From Bradyrhizobium sp. RP6 (GTDB taxonomy: Bacteria; Pseudomonadota; Alphaproteobacteria; Rhizobiales; Xanthobacteraceae), in the NCBI RefSeq assembly GCF_003837805.1, contig NZ_RQIT01000005.1, forward strand, positions 1 to 64,000: a DNA stretch of 64,000 nucleotides. Direction: 5' to 3'. This document shows positions 35,030 through 42,851 of the stretch, one piece after another. Numbering within the stretch: the stretch's first letter is position 1; each line of letters begins with the position of its first letter. The translations under genes and the position numbers were made by a program. Below the pieces are notes generated by a model that saw only the letters and a list, made by a program, of their open reading frames with translations, did not search any database and was not told where the DNA came from.

Positions 35030-36931
35030 CTAGCTCGCGAGCGGGAGCCGAACGGTGAACAGTGCACCGCCGTATGGCTGATTTTCCGCGACAATCGTGC
35101 CGAGGTGCGCCTCGACGATCGTCCGGGCGATCGCCAGCCCCATTCCCATGCCCTCCGGCTTAGTGGTGAAGAACGGATCGAAGATGGTCTTTAGGTCGGC
35201 AACCGCGATACCGGGCCCCGTGTCTCCCACGCGAATTTCGGCAAAACTCCCGGCGCGGGCCATGATCACGCTGACCTCGCGCTTGCCTGTCTCAACCTCC
35301 GAAGTGGCATCCAATGCATTGAGGATGAGATTGAGCACGACCTGCTGCAGTTGGATGGGATCGCCCTTGACGTGCAGGTCCGTATCGGCCGGCCCATAAA
35401 AGCTCAGATCGATCTTGCGTCCTGAGGCCACATCGCCGACAAACCCCATCACCTCCCGCACCGTTTCCTTCAGCTCGATGTCCTGGATCTCGAACGGCGC
35501 TTTCTTGAGGACGCTGCGCAATCGGCGGATCACCTCGCTGGCACGCTGATCGTCACGCCTGATATCGGCGAGAATCTCGCGGACTTCCTCGAGATCTGGC
35601 GCGGAGCCCTTCAGCATCAATTCCGCGGTCTCCGTATTGGTCAGAATTGCACCGAGGGGCTGGTTCAGCTCGTGGGCAATCGACGCCGTCAACTCGCCGA
35701 CGGCGGAGTAGCGGTTGACGTGCGCGAGCTCGGCGAGACGCTGTCGGGATTCGACCTCGGCCAAGCGCCGCCCCCGGCGCTCATGAAGCAAGCCGCTGAT
35801 GAGTCCTGTCTGGATCAGGATCACCGCCGCGATGAGCGCCAGCTGCCAGCGGTACTTCTCCCAGATGCCGGGCTCGCGAAACAGGACCTCGCTGCCTTGC
35901 GGCAGGTTGCTCTCGCTGATTCCCCACCGCTGCATTTCCCGCCAGTCATATTTGGGCGCAGCATAGGCGATGGGTTCGATCTTCACGTCTGCAGGCCGTT
36001 CACCGCCGAGGATCCGGAGCGCTGCATCGGCGGTCTTCTGGCCAAGCTCGGGAATGGAATGCATGGGGCCGCCGACGATATCGCGCCCAAAGAAGGACTC
36101 CTCAAAACAGAAGATGGGGGCGTTCGCAACGGAACGAAGCCGATGCAGCGCATTCTCCCCGTCATGAATCACGCCAGCCGCGTCGACCGACATGAGGCCC
36201 CAAAACAGGACCGTTTGCGACGGCAGCGCCGAGGCTCGGTTCAAGATCTCGTCGAACGACAGATCGCCGTACCAGACGAACGAGACGCGATCCTCCAGCG
36301 CCCCGACATCTTTCTTTACTTCCTCGAGCCAAAATTGCTCCAGCTTGGACGCACCGATGACGACGGCGATCGTACGCGTGTCCGGCAACACCTGAAGAAC
36401 GTTGCGGAATGCGCTGACGAAGTCGTGGCGGACCGAAACAACGGTATCCTTCTCGGTCAGGCTCGCCCGGTCGATCAGGCGTTGTTCCACCGTTGTGAGG
36501 ACCATCGGCGCATTCGGGAACAACTCCGCCCGGTGCCTCTGCACAAAACCCGCGGCGGGTCCCCCGACGCTCATGACGATGTCAGGCGGACGGCCCTGGT
36601 AGAGCGATCGAAGATACTCGACGAAGGGTCTTTCGGGACCCGGCGCCGTGAATCGTGCGGTCAGGAGCGTATGCTCCTGAAAATCGAGCGGCCACGGCGA
36701 TCGCTGCTCGAGATTGGTCTTGATGCTGCGGGCGTATTCGCTCCAGGGTAGGAAGTCCCGCCCGAAGGAGTGCAACAATAGAACGCGCCTGGGTTCGCGC
36801 GGGTTGACCTCAGGCTGCCCGGCAGCATGTGAAGGCTGGGCTCGAGCGCTCAACCAAGCCAATCCGAGGCACAACAGCGCGATCGCGGCGGCCCGGGACT
36901 TGCTCGACGCAATGAGCTTGCGCCCACTCAT
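35030..36931 (-). CDS. Sensor histidine kinase with ABC-binding-protein-like sensor
   Basis: A 633-aa membrane kinase. Signal-anchor at the N-terminus, then a periplasmic ABC_sub_bind-type domain (about 48-340: RVLLLHSFGRDFLPW, DIVMSVGGPAAGFVQ, IAVVIGASKLEQFW). One TM helix (ALIAAVILIQTGLISGLL) follows, then a HisKA domain with ASIAHELNQPLGAIL (phospho-His) and an ATPase domain with N box NLILNALDA and GMGMGLAIARTIVEAH. No response regulator is adjacent. It likely senses a small extracellular ligand; such kinases are frequent in rhizobia and mostly uncharacterised. Confidence 0.87.
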   Translation of the reverse strand: MSGRKLIASSKSRAAAIALLCLGLAWLSARAQPSHAAGQPEVNPREPRRVLLLHSFGRDFLPWSEYARSIKTNLEQRSPWPLDFQEHTLLTARFTAPGPERPFVEYLRSLYQGRPPDIVMSVGGPAAGFVQRHRAELFPNAPMVLTTVEQRLIDRASLTEKDTVVSVRHDFVSAFRNVLQVLPDTRTIAVVIGASKLEQFWLEEVKKDVGALEDRVSFVWYGDLSFDEILNRASALPSQTVLFWGLMSVDAAGVIHDGENALHRLRSVANAPIFCFEESFFGRDIVGGPMHSIPELGQKTADAALRILGGERPADVKIEPIAYAAPKYDWREMQRWGISESNLPQGSEVLFREPGIWEKYRWQLALIAAVILIQTGLISGLLHERRGRRLAEVESRQRLAELAHVNRYSAVGELTASIAHELNQPLGAILTNTETAELMLKGSAPDLEEVREILADIRRDDQRASEVIRRLRSVLKKAPFEIQDIELKETVREVMGFVGDVASGRKIDLSFYGPADTDLHVKGDPIQLQQVVLNLILNALDATSEVETGKREVSVIMARAGSFAEIRVGDTGPGIAVADLKTIFDPFFTTKPEGMGMGLAIARTIVEAHLGTIVAENQPYGGALFTVRLPLAS

Positions 36932-37028
36932 GCTTTCTCCGAAGACCTCGGCCGAATGGACTCATAACAGCATATCTTGAGCACGACGCACCAGTCCTAA
37001 TGTCGTCTAGCTCTGCGGCCACGTGATC

Positions 37029-37445
37029 TCATCGCGACGCGCAGCGGTGATACCTGACCTCCATGTCTTCCATGCCCGGAAACAGCCGGGCGATACTGTC
37101 CGTGTCCAACGCCTTCAAGCTGAACTGAACGCTGGATAGCATGATGTCGGTAGCACAGGCAGCGATCAGGTTGATGCTCGTGCCGCTGTCCCTTCTGGCC
37201 TTGACCTTGCAGCGAGCGAACTTGCCGATGAGCTGATCGCCATCAACGATGAAGCCACCTCCGTATACTTCGGACATCTCGGTAAAGCCTAATTTGCCTC
37301 CCTCACGAATAAACACCTTGTCGCATTGATCGGCGCCCGTGGCCCAGGCGCCGTTCAGGTCAAACGCATCGGCGCGTCCGGTCAATGCAGGGGTCGCACA
37401 CAATGAAAGCGCCAGCGCGACAGCCGACTTTCTCAGCTCAGACAT
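37029..37445 (-). CDS. Exported hypothetical protein
   Basis: A 138-aa protein with a signal peptide (SAVALALSLCATPALTGRADA). The mature part begins FDLNGAWATGADQCDKVF and contains four cysteines (Cys in DQCDK, ARCKV, AACATD, YHRCASR), suggesting disulfides in the periplasm. Family not recognised. It lies alone between the sensor kinase and the HlyD gene on the same strand. No box was found upstream. Confidence 0.65.
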   Translation of the reverse strand: MSELRKSAVALALSLCATPALTGRADAFDLNGAWATGADQCDKVFIREGGKLGFTEMSEVYGGGFIVDGDQLIGKFARCKVKARRDSGTSINLIAACATDIMLSSVQFSLKALDTDSIARLFPGMEDMEVRYHRCASR

Positions 37446-37478
37446 TCATCGTTTCCCTTCAGATCAGATCGTTCTGAA

Positions 37479-38714
37479 TTAATGTCCACCACTGAAGATC
37501 AGAGTCTTGAATGGCAGCAGCAGCGCCTGGATCCGTAGTAGCAGTGCATGGACGAAACCGATCGCGTCGATCGCATGAAGAACGATCCGCCTTCCGGTCG
37601 AAGTCCTGGGGTCGACGATCTCTTCGTGGTTGCTGGTGTACGCGTTCACGATGCAGGTGCTGCCGGCCGTCACGCCATCAAGCCCCCCCTTGTAGAGGGG
37701 CTCGAGGAACACCAGGATCGTCCCCGGCTTGGCGAGGTTCTGCGCCTCAATGAGCTGCTCTCCGGTCCGAAACTGTCCGGCCGCGATATAGTCCTGCACC
37801 GCGGTCACGACCAAGGGAATGACGGCCCACGGCCTAGACACGCAGGTGGCCTCGGCGACCATGCCCTCCTTCATCACGCCTGCCTCGATCTGGCCGAAGC
37901 CGGCCTGCAGCCGTTCTCGGCCGGAACCCTCGGGAATCAGAATTCCCGCGGGGCGCATCAGTTGATTGACGACATCGCCGGCGCGGACGAGAAATTGCTC
38001 GACACGTCCGTCGATGCCAGCACGGACAAAGGTCTTGTCCAGATCCACTTGCGCCTCCGCCAGCGAGGCTTCCGCGCTCGCCTTCTGCGCGGGCAGCAGC
38101 GTCGAGACCTGCAAGGCAGCCGATTCCTTCGCAGCGGTCGCGGCGTCAATACCGGCCTGACGCTGATCGACCACCACCTGAAGCTTCTCAATATCGCGCT
38201 GCGGCACGATGCCGGGATTGCGCCGCTGCAGTTCCGACTTGACTTCGAGTTCGTCCTTGGCCTGCTGATAGCTGGCCCTGGCCTCCTGGATCTGCGCCTC
38301 GGCCTTGACGACGTCGGCCTTCGCCGACGCCATGGAAGCATCGATCTCGGCGACCTTGCGCCTGGCCGTTTCAAGCGCAGCTGTCTGCTTGGAATTGTCC
38401 AGCCTGAAGAGGACGTCGCCCTTCTTCACGATCTGGCTGTAGCCGACATTAACTTCGGCGACACGTCCCGATCCCTCGGGCAGGATCGGGACGGTCCGGA
38501 ACAGCAATGCCGCGTTTGACGTCGCCGGATGAAAGAAGAAGACGCTGGTGATCAGCGCCACGGTCAGCATCAGGCAGCCGGTGATGCCCCAGCGCAACTC
38601 GTACCAAACGGAAAACAGCGTGATCTCCTTGCCGAGTCGCTTGCCTTGGACGAAGCGCCGATAGAGGTAGTCAGGAAGAATGGTCAGGAGCGAGCAGATG
38701 ATGAGCTCAAGCAT
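37479..38714 (-). CDS. HlyD/EmrA-type membrane fusion protein
   Basis: A 411-aa inner-membrane adaptor. An N-terminal TM helix (WGITGCLMLTVALITSVFFF) precedes a biotinyl-lipoyl-like strand (VNVGYSQIVKKGDVLFRLDN). A long coiled coil rich in Ala/Glu/Gln (about 115-230) and a second half-lipoyl motif (TFVRAGIDGRVEQFLVRAGDVV) follow. This is the architecture of EmrA/YiaV-like periplasmic adaptors. The start at 38714 overlaps the upstream membrane-protein gene by 8 nt, so the two form a pair. The transporter partner and substrate are not encoded alongside. Confidence 0.82.
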   Translation of the reverse strand: MLELIICSLLTILPDYLYRRFVQGKRLGKEITLFSVWYELRWGITGCLMLTVALITSVFFFHPATSNAALLFRTVPILPEGSGRVAEVNVGYSQIVKKGDVLFRLDNSKQTAALETARRKVAEIDASMASAKADVVKAEAQIQEARASYQQAKDELEVKSELQRRNPGIVPQRDIEKLQVVVDQRQAGIDAATAAKESAALQVSTLLPAQKASAEASLAEAQVDLDKTFVRAGIDGRVEQFLVRAGDVVNQLMRPAGILIPEGSGRERLQAGFGQIEAGVMKEGMVAEATCVSRPWAVIPLVVTAVQDYIAAGQFRTGEQLIEAQNLAKPGTILVFLEPLYKGGLDGVTAGSTCIVNAYTSNHEEIVDPRTSTGRRIVLHAIDAIGFVHALLLRIQALLLPFKTLIFSGGH

Positions 38715-39165
38715 GGCTGCGCACCTTCTGGTCGGTCTCCACGATCTGATCCTCCCGGCTGATCGTTGCTGGGGCGGCCGCAGTGTACGGCTCAGCCGTC
38801 TCGTTTGCACCAACCGGTGACGCGCTGTCTGCGATCCTCTCCACCGAGCCGGCGATGCTGCGCAGCGGGGTTCCGAAGTCCGGCAGCTCGATCAGCGCGA
38901 GCATCAGGGCCGCGATCCAGTACAGATGCTCGTGCGTGAACAGGGCGAGAAGCCCCAGCACGGCCACGATCTCGAACTGCAATTTCTGCGTCTTGTGCGC
39001 CATTCGCTCGGGCAGGCTGTGCAAATGCCAGTACAAAAGCCCCACCGCGAAAACGGCCGCGATCAGGATGATTCCCGTCACGATCATCAACCCGTCTGTT
39101 TCGCCAGGCGAGGTGATGTAGAATGGCAGATGGTGTGGTGCTTTCGGGTGAAGCTGCTCGCTCAA
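38707..39165 (-). CDS. Small inner-membrane partner of the HlyD protein
   Basis: A 152-aa protein starting with TTG at 39165 behind AGGAG. Hydrophobic helices MIVTGIILIAAVFAVGLLYW and FEIVAVLGLLALF plus LYWIAALMLALIEL, then a hydrophilic tail. Family unrecognised by name. It is translationally tied to the HlyD gene by overlap, like the YiaW-YiaV pair of enterics, though similarity to YiaW is not evident. The FixK box at 39238 lies 79 bp upstream, which supports the TTG start. Confidence 0.68.
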   Translation of the reverse strand: MSEQLHPKAPHHLPFYITSPGETDGLMIVTGIILIAAVFAVGLLYWHLHSLPERMAHKTQKLQFEIVAVLGLLALFTHEHLYWIAALMLALIELPDFGTPLRSIAGSVERIADSASPVGANETAEPYTAAAPATISREDQIVETDQKVRSHA

Positions 39166-39237
39166 CGTGCTCTCCTGATCGGGGACCCGGCTGCCGCGGC
39201 CCTGGTCACAGTCTGGCGACGCCAAGGTTTGCGTTGC

Positions 39238-39251
39238 TTGATTTGAATCAA
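39238..39251. promoter_or_regulatory. FixK/FNR-type box between divergent genes
   Basis: TTGATTTGAATCAA, perfect TTGA-N6-TCAA. The centre is 79 bp from the leftward TTG start and 74 bp from the rightward ATG at 39319, so one symmetrical site could serve both operons. Confidence 0.75.
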
Positions 39252-39318
39252 CAGAATGGAGCCGGTCCGACCTAGCCTTTGCTCGAGCACTGAAACCGAG
39301 CAGCAGGAGACATCGGCA

Positions 39319-39774
39319 ATGGCCGCCAATCTCGACAGTCTGATCCCGAATGCCACGCAAATCCGCAAGGAAGCGGCCCTCAAGGAGGCCGAAAAGGCGG
39401 AGCAATATGCCCGACTGGCCGCCGCGGCAGAGGCCGAAAAGCACGCCTTGATCGAGCGACTGAGCAAACCGTCGGGCAAGACCGAGGAAGAGAAGATCCA
39501 GCTTGCCGCGACCATCATCCAGCGTGCGGTGCGCAACGGGCTGACCGAGGTGCAGGTCTATCGCTTTCCCAATACGCTCTGCACCGACAAGGGTCGCGCC
39601 ATCAACCAGCAGGAACCGGGTTGGGAGAAGACGCTGACCGGTATCCCGAAGGAGATCTTCCAGCTCTGGACCGACTATTTGAAGCCGCGCGGCTATCGCA
39701 TCAGCTATCAGATCATCGATTTCCCCGGCGGCATGCCGGGCGATATCGGCATCACGATTTCCTGGGGGGACTGA
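39319..39774 (+). CDS. Hypothetical protein upstream of PPK2
   Basis: A 151-aa cytosolic protein. The first third is a charged Ala/Glu/Lys helix (IRKEAALKEAEKAEQYARL and on), likely a coiled coil. The rest is a compact domain with TEVQVYRFPNTLCTDKGRAI, IFQLWTDYLKPRGYRISYQI and a PGDIGITISWGD end. Family not recognised. It is first in the FixK-box operon with the polyphosphate kinase 44 bp downstream, so a role in phosphate/energy stress is plausible. GGAG lies upstream of the ATG. Confidence 0.75.
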   Translation: MAANLDSLIPNATQIRKEAALKEAEKAEQYARLAAAAEAEKHALIERLSKPSGKTEEEKIQLAATIIQRAVRNGLTEVQVYRFPNTLCTDKGRAINQQEPGWEKTLTGIPKEIFQLWTDYLKPRGYRISYQIIDFPGGMPGDIGITISWGD

Positions 39775-39818
39775 ATCCTCGCCCTCTGGATCCGATGCGA
39801 CAAAGCGAAAGGCAGAGA

Positions 39819-40619
39819 ATGGCAAAGGACGAAGCCGGGGCGCGGATGAAGCGCAAGACCTATGAAAAGGAGCTGGAAAAGCTCCAGGTCCAGCTCTGTC
39901 ATCTGCAGGACTGGGTTAAAGAGAAGAAGCTCCGCGTCGTCGTGTTCTTCGAAGGCCGCGATGCCGCGGGCAAGGGCGGGACGATCAAGGCGATCACCGA
40001 GAAGGTCAGCCCGCGCGTGTTCCGCGTGGTCGCCCTTCCCGCGCCGTCCGACCGTGAGAAGTCGCAGCTCTACATCCAGCGCTACATGCAGCATTTCCCT
40101 GCGGGCGGCGAGGTCGTGATCTTCGACCGGAGCTGGTACAATCGCGCCGGCGTCGAATACGTCATGGGCTTCTGCTCACCCGCCCAGCACCAGCGCTTTC
40201 TTGAGCTCTGCCCGAATATGGAGGGACATCTCATTGAGAGCGGCATCATCCTGGTTAAGATCTGGCTCGAGGTCGGGATGGAAGAGCAGGAGCGGCGCTT
40301 CAAGGCGAGGATCGACGATCCCCTCCGGCAATGGAAGCTGAGCCCGATGGACACCGAGTCCTACCGGCGCTGGTACGATTATTCCAAGGCCCGGGACACT
40401 ATGTTCAAGGCGACCAGCTCGAACCATGCCCCTTGGGTGATCGTCCGCTCCGACGACAAGCGGCGGGCGCGGCTCAACTGCATCGCGCACCTGCTGGATT
40501 CGATCCCGTACAAGCGGATCAAGAAGGATAAGGTCAAGCTGCCGCCGCGCTCCGAGAAAGGGCGCTACAATGACCAGGCGAGCCTGCGTGGCATGAAGTT
40601 CGTGGAAGAGCGGTACTGA
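39819..40619 (+). CDS. ppk2: Polyphosphate kinase 2
   Basis: A 266-aa PPK2-family enzyme that interconverts polyphosphate and nucleoside di-/triphosphates. Walker A EGRDAAGKGGT (about 45-55), Walker B EVVIFDRSWYNRAGVE, lid-like RRFKARIDDPLRQWKLSPMD and MFKATSSNHAPWVIV are all present, as in single-domain (class I) PPK2 proteins. The ATG at 39819 behind AAAGGCAGA is preferred over one at 39795. Under oxygen limitation polyphosphate could supply ATP or GTP when respiration falls. A strong terminator follows. Confidence 0.92.
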   Translation: MAKDEAGARMKRKTYEKELEKLQVQLCHLQDWVKEKKLRVVVFFEGRDAAGKGGTIKAITEKVSPRVFRVVALPAPSDREKSQLYIQRYMQHFPAGGEVVIFDRSWYNRAGVEYVMGFCSPAQHQRFLELCPNMEGHLIESGIILVKIWLEVGMEEQERRFKARIDDPLRQWKLSPMDTESYRRWYDYSKARDTMFKATSSNHAPWVIVRSDDKRRARLNCIAHLLDSIPYKRIKKDKVKLPPRSEKGRYNDQASLRGMKFVEERY

Positions 40620-40646
40620 CTGAACGAGGATTCCGATCCAACAAGA

Positions 40647-40673
40647 AAATGGGCCGCGCTGCGCGGCCCATTT
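40647..40673. terminator. Bidirectional intrinsic terminator
   Basis: AAATGGGCCGCG (40647-40658) and CGCGGCCCATTT (40662-40673) form a 12-bp stem with a 3-nt loop, flanked by A-rich and T-rich runs. It lies between the convergent PPK2 and 40690 genes and fits termination in both directions. Confidence 0.85.
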
Positions 40674-40689
40674 CATTTTCGCTTATGGT

Positions 40690-41115
40690 CTATTTCAGCC
40701 GGATCGTGACCCCGCCGACGGCTGCCGACACTTCGGCGCCGACCTTGGGTCCGCTGAGCTGCAGGATCACCCCGTTGGCGTTTTGCAGCTGGACCGCTCC
40801 CGCACCGGCCGCAACGGCGCCGCCGGCTCCGCCCACAGCGTAGGAGCCTTCGATTGATGACGGGCCCCGCAAGTTCAACGCCCGACCCACGAATTTGGTC
40901 GTCGAAGCACCCACGGTCAGACCGACGCTCATGCCGGATACGGTGAACGGATAATTCTTGCCGCGCAGGCGCAGCACGCCCTCACCGCCTCCTACTCCGA
41001 CAATGAAGCCACCCTTGGTGAAGACCACGACAACGCTGCCGGTCTCGGCGCGCGAGGGCGCGCTGAAACCGGCGACACCGAGGACCAGAGCAGCAACAGC
41101 AAATAGTTTCTTCAT
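40690..41115 (-). CDS. Small exported protein of unknown family (copy 2)
   Basis: A 141-aa paralogue of the protein at 31924: signal peptide (MKKLFAVAALVLGVAGFSAP), then FIVGVGGGEGVLRLRGKNYP, FTVSGMSVGLTVGASTTKF, and the C-terminal GVILQLSGPKVGAEVSA. The order and spacing of blocks match copy 1 throughout. Periplasmic; function unknown. It is 23 bp downstream of the AspT gene on the same strand and may be the last gene of the decarboxylase operon. Confidence 0.75.
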   Translation of the reverse strand: MKKLFAVAALVLGVAGFSAPSRAETGSVVVVFTKGGFIVGVGGGEGVLRLRGKNYPFTVSGMSVGLTVGASTTKFVGRALNLRGPSSIEGSYAVGGAGGAVAAGAGAVQLQNANGVILQLSGPKVGAEVSAAVGGVTIRLK

Positions 41116-41138
41116 GACTTTCCCCTGAATTTGGCTCC

Positions 41139-42839
41139 CTATTGAGCCAGAAGCATTGCGAAGTATCCGAACACGGTGAGCAGGATGCCCGAGACGGCAT
41201 AGCCGACCGGGAACCCGATCCAGGGCACGGAGCTCTGAATTTCGACCGCAGCCTCGCGGCAAGGACCGGAGTGCGAACGCGCGCCGGCCACCCCACCCAT
41301 CAACACGGCGGGATTGATCTTGAACACGTGGAATCCGATCGCCCAGACGATGAACGGCGGGATCGTGCAGGCGATGAAGCCGACGATGAAGATCTTCAAG
41401 GCGACCGCACCAGTGAGCTGGGCCAGGAGACCTGCGCCGGCATTCACGCCGACGATGGCGACGAAGACCACCAGACCGAGATCCTCCAGCACGTTGCGCG
41501 CCGCGTTCGGCGTGTTGCCGAAGAAGCGCAGCCGCGACACGATTGAGGAGACGATCACGCCCGACAGCAACAGGCCGCCAGCATTACCCAGGCCGATCTT
41601 GGCGCCGAACGCCGGGAACTCCACCATGCCGATCAGGAAGCCGATGATCATGCCGATCGACAGGGTCAACAGGTCGGTCGAGGTGTTGGCCCGCGCGATG
41701 CGGCCCCACATTTCGCCGAGTTCGTTGACCGCCGACTTCAAGCCGACCACGGAGACGATGTCCATGCGCTCCAGCTTGGTCTTGAGACCCGCCGGGATCT
41801 GCACGCCGCCACGCTCGACCTTGGTCACCTGCAACTGGCCGGCTATAGCCGTCTCGCGGAAGGATTCGAAGGTGCGTCCCACCATGTCCTTGTTGGTGAC
41901 GAGGATGTCCGCCTGGTCCATGGGTATGCCGAGCGTCTTGGCATCGGCGACCTCCGGACCGATCAGTCCCATCTTATCGGTGAGATGCTCGGTCGAGCCG
42001 CCAAGAGCAACGATATCGCCCTTTTGCAGCACAAGATCAGGATCGGCACCCTGCGGCTCGCCATTCCGTCCCACGTTGACGATGCGGTATTCCGGGTTCA
42101 TGGCGCGGAACTTGGCGATGCTGATGCCGGCGGTCGCCGGATTTTCCAGCCGATAGGCGCGCAGCCCGAACTGGCGATAGCCGGTGAGACCGCCGCCTTC
42201 GAGATCCTTGACGCCGAACTCCTGCTCATACTGCTTGGCGGCGGCCTTGGCATCGACACCCCACCAGCGCGGCAGATATTTGCAGATCAGGATGATGCCG
42301 ACGGTGCCCCAGATATAGGTGATGCCGTAGGACAATGCGATCATGCCGGATGCGTCCTCGGGCTTCATGCCCGGAGGCAACCTGACGACACCGGACGTCA
42401 CGGCCTGCTCGGCCGAGCCGATGGCAGCCGACATCGTCTGCGATCCGGCCAGCATCCCGCCGGCCGCGCCGGTTGGCAGTGCGAACAGCTTTGCACCGAT
42501 GACCACCAGCGCAAGGCCGAGCACGCTCGAGACGACGGCGAGTAGGCAGAACTTGAGGCCGTCGCCCTTCAGGCTGTTGAAGAAGGAAGGGCCGACGCGC
42601 AAGCCAACACCGTACATGAAGAGGTAGTAGAACAGGCTCTTGGCGAAATTGTTCAGCTCGAGCTTCACGCCGTAGGTGGAAGCCCACACCGACAGGCCCG
42701 CCCCCACCACGATCGCACCGGCGACCATGCCGAGACCATAGCCCTTGATGCTGGCCCGGCCGATATAGACGGCGAGGCCGACGACGAAGAACAGCAGCAG
42801 ATATGGGTACTGCTGAAGGAATGTGAAAAAGCCCTGCAT
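41139..42839 (-). CDS. AspT-family aspartate:alanine-type exchanger
   Basis: A 566-aa membrane protein: two blocks of about five TM helices flank two RCK_C/TrkA-C-type domains (about 200-380: AISIAKFRAMNPEYR-like, LQKGDIVALGGS, MDIVSVVGL). Conserved-looking helices include YYLFMYGVGLRVGPSFFNSL and the C-terminal GGVAGARSHSGPC. AspT proteins swap an amino acid for its decarboxylation product, generating proton-motive force. Here the gene follows an amino-acid decarboxylase gene by 12 bp, which supports that role. Its substrate is likely set by the decarboxylase. Confidence 0.85.
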   Translation of the reverse strand: MQGFFTFLQQYPYLLLFFVVGLAVYIGRASIKGYGLGMVAGAIVVGAGLSVWASTYGVKLELNNFAKSLFYYLFMYGVGLRVGPSFFNSLKGDGLKFCLLAVVSSVLGLALVVIGAKLFALPTGAAGGMLAGSQTMSAAIGSAEQAVTSGVVRLPPGMKPEDASGMIALSYGITYIWGTVGIILICKYLPRWWGVDAKAAAKQYEQEFGVKDLEGGGLTGYRQFGLRAYRLENPATAGISIAKFRAMNPEYRIVNVGRNGEPQGADPDLVLQKGDIVALGGSTEHLTDKMGLIGPEVADAKTLGIPMDQADILVTNKDMVGRTFESFRETAIAGQLQVTKVERGGVQIPAGLKTKLERMDIVSVVGLKSAVNELGEMWGRIARANTSTDLLTLSIGMIIGFLIGMVEFPAFGAKIGLGNAGGLLLSGVIVSSIVSRLRFFGNTPNAARNVLEDLGLVVFVAIVGVNAGAGLLAQLTGAVALKIFIVGFIACTIPPFIVWAIGFHVFKINPAVLMGGVAGARSHSGPCREAAVEIQSSVPWIGFPVGYAVSGILLTVFGYFAMLLAQ

Positions 42840-42851
42840 GTCCGATCCCCT

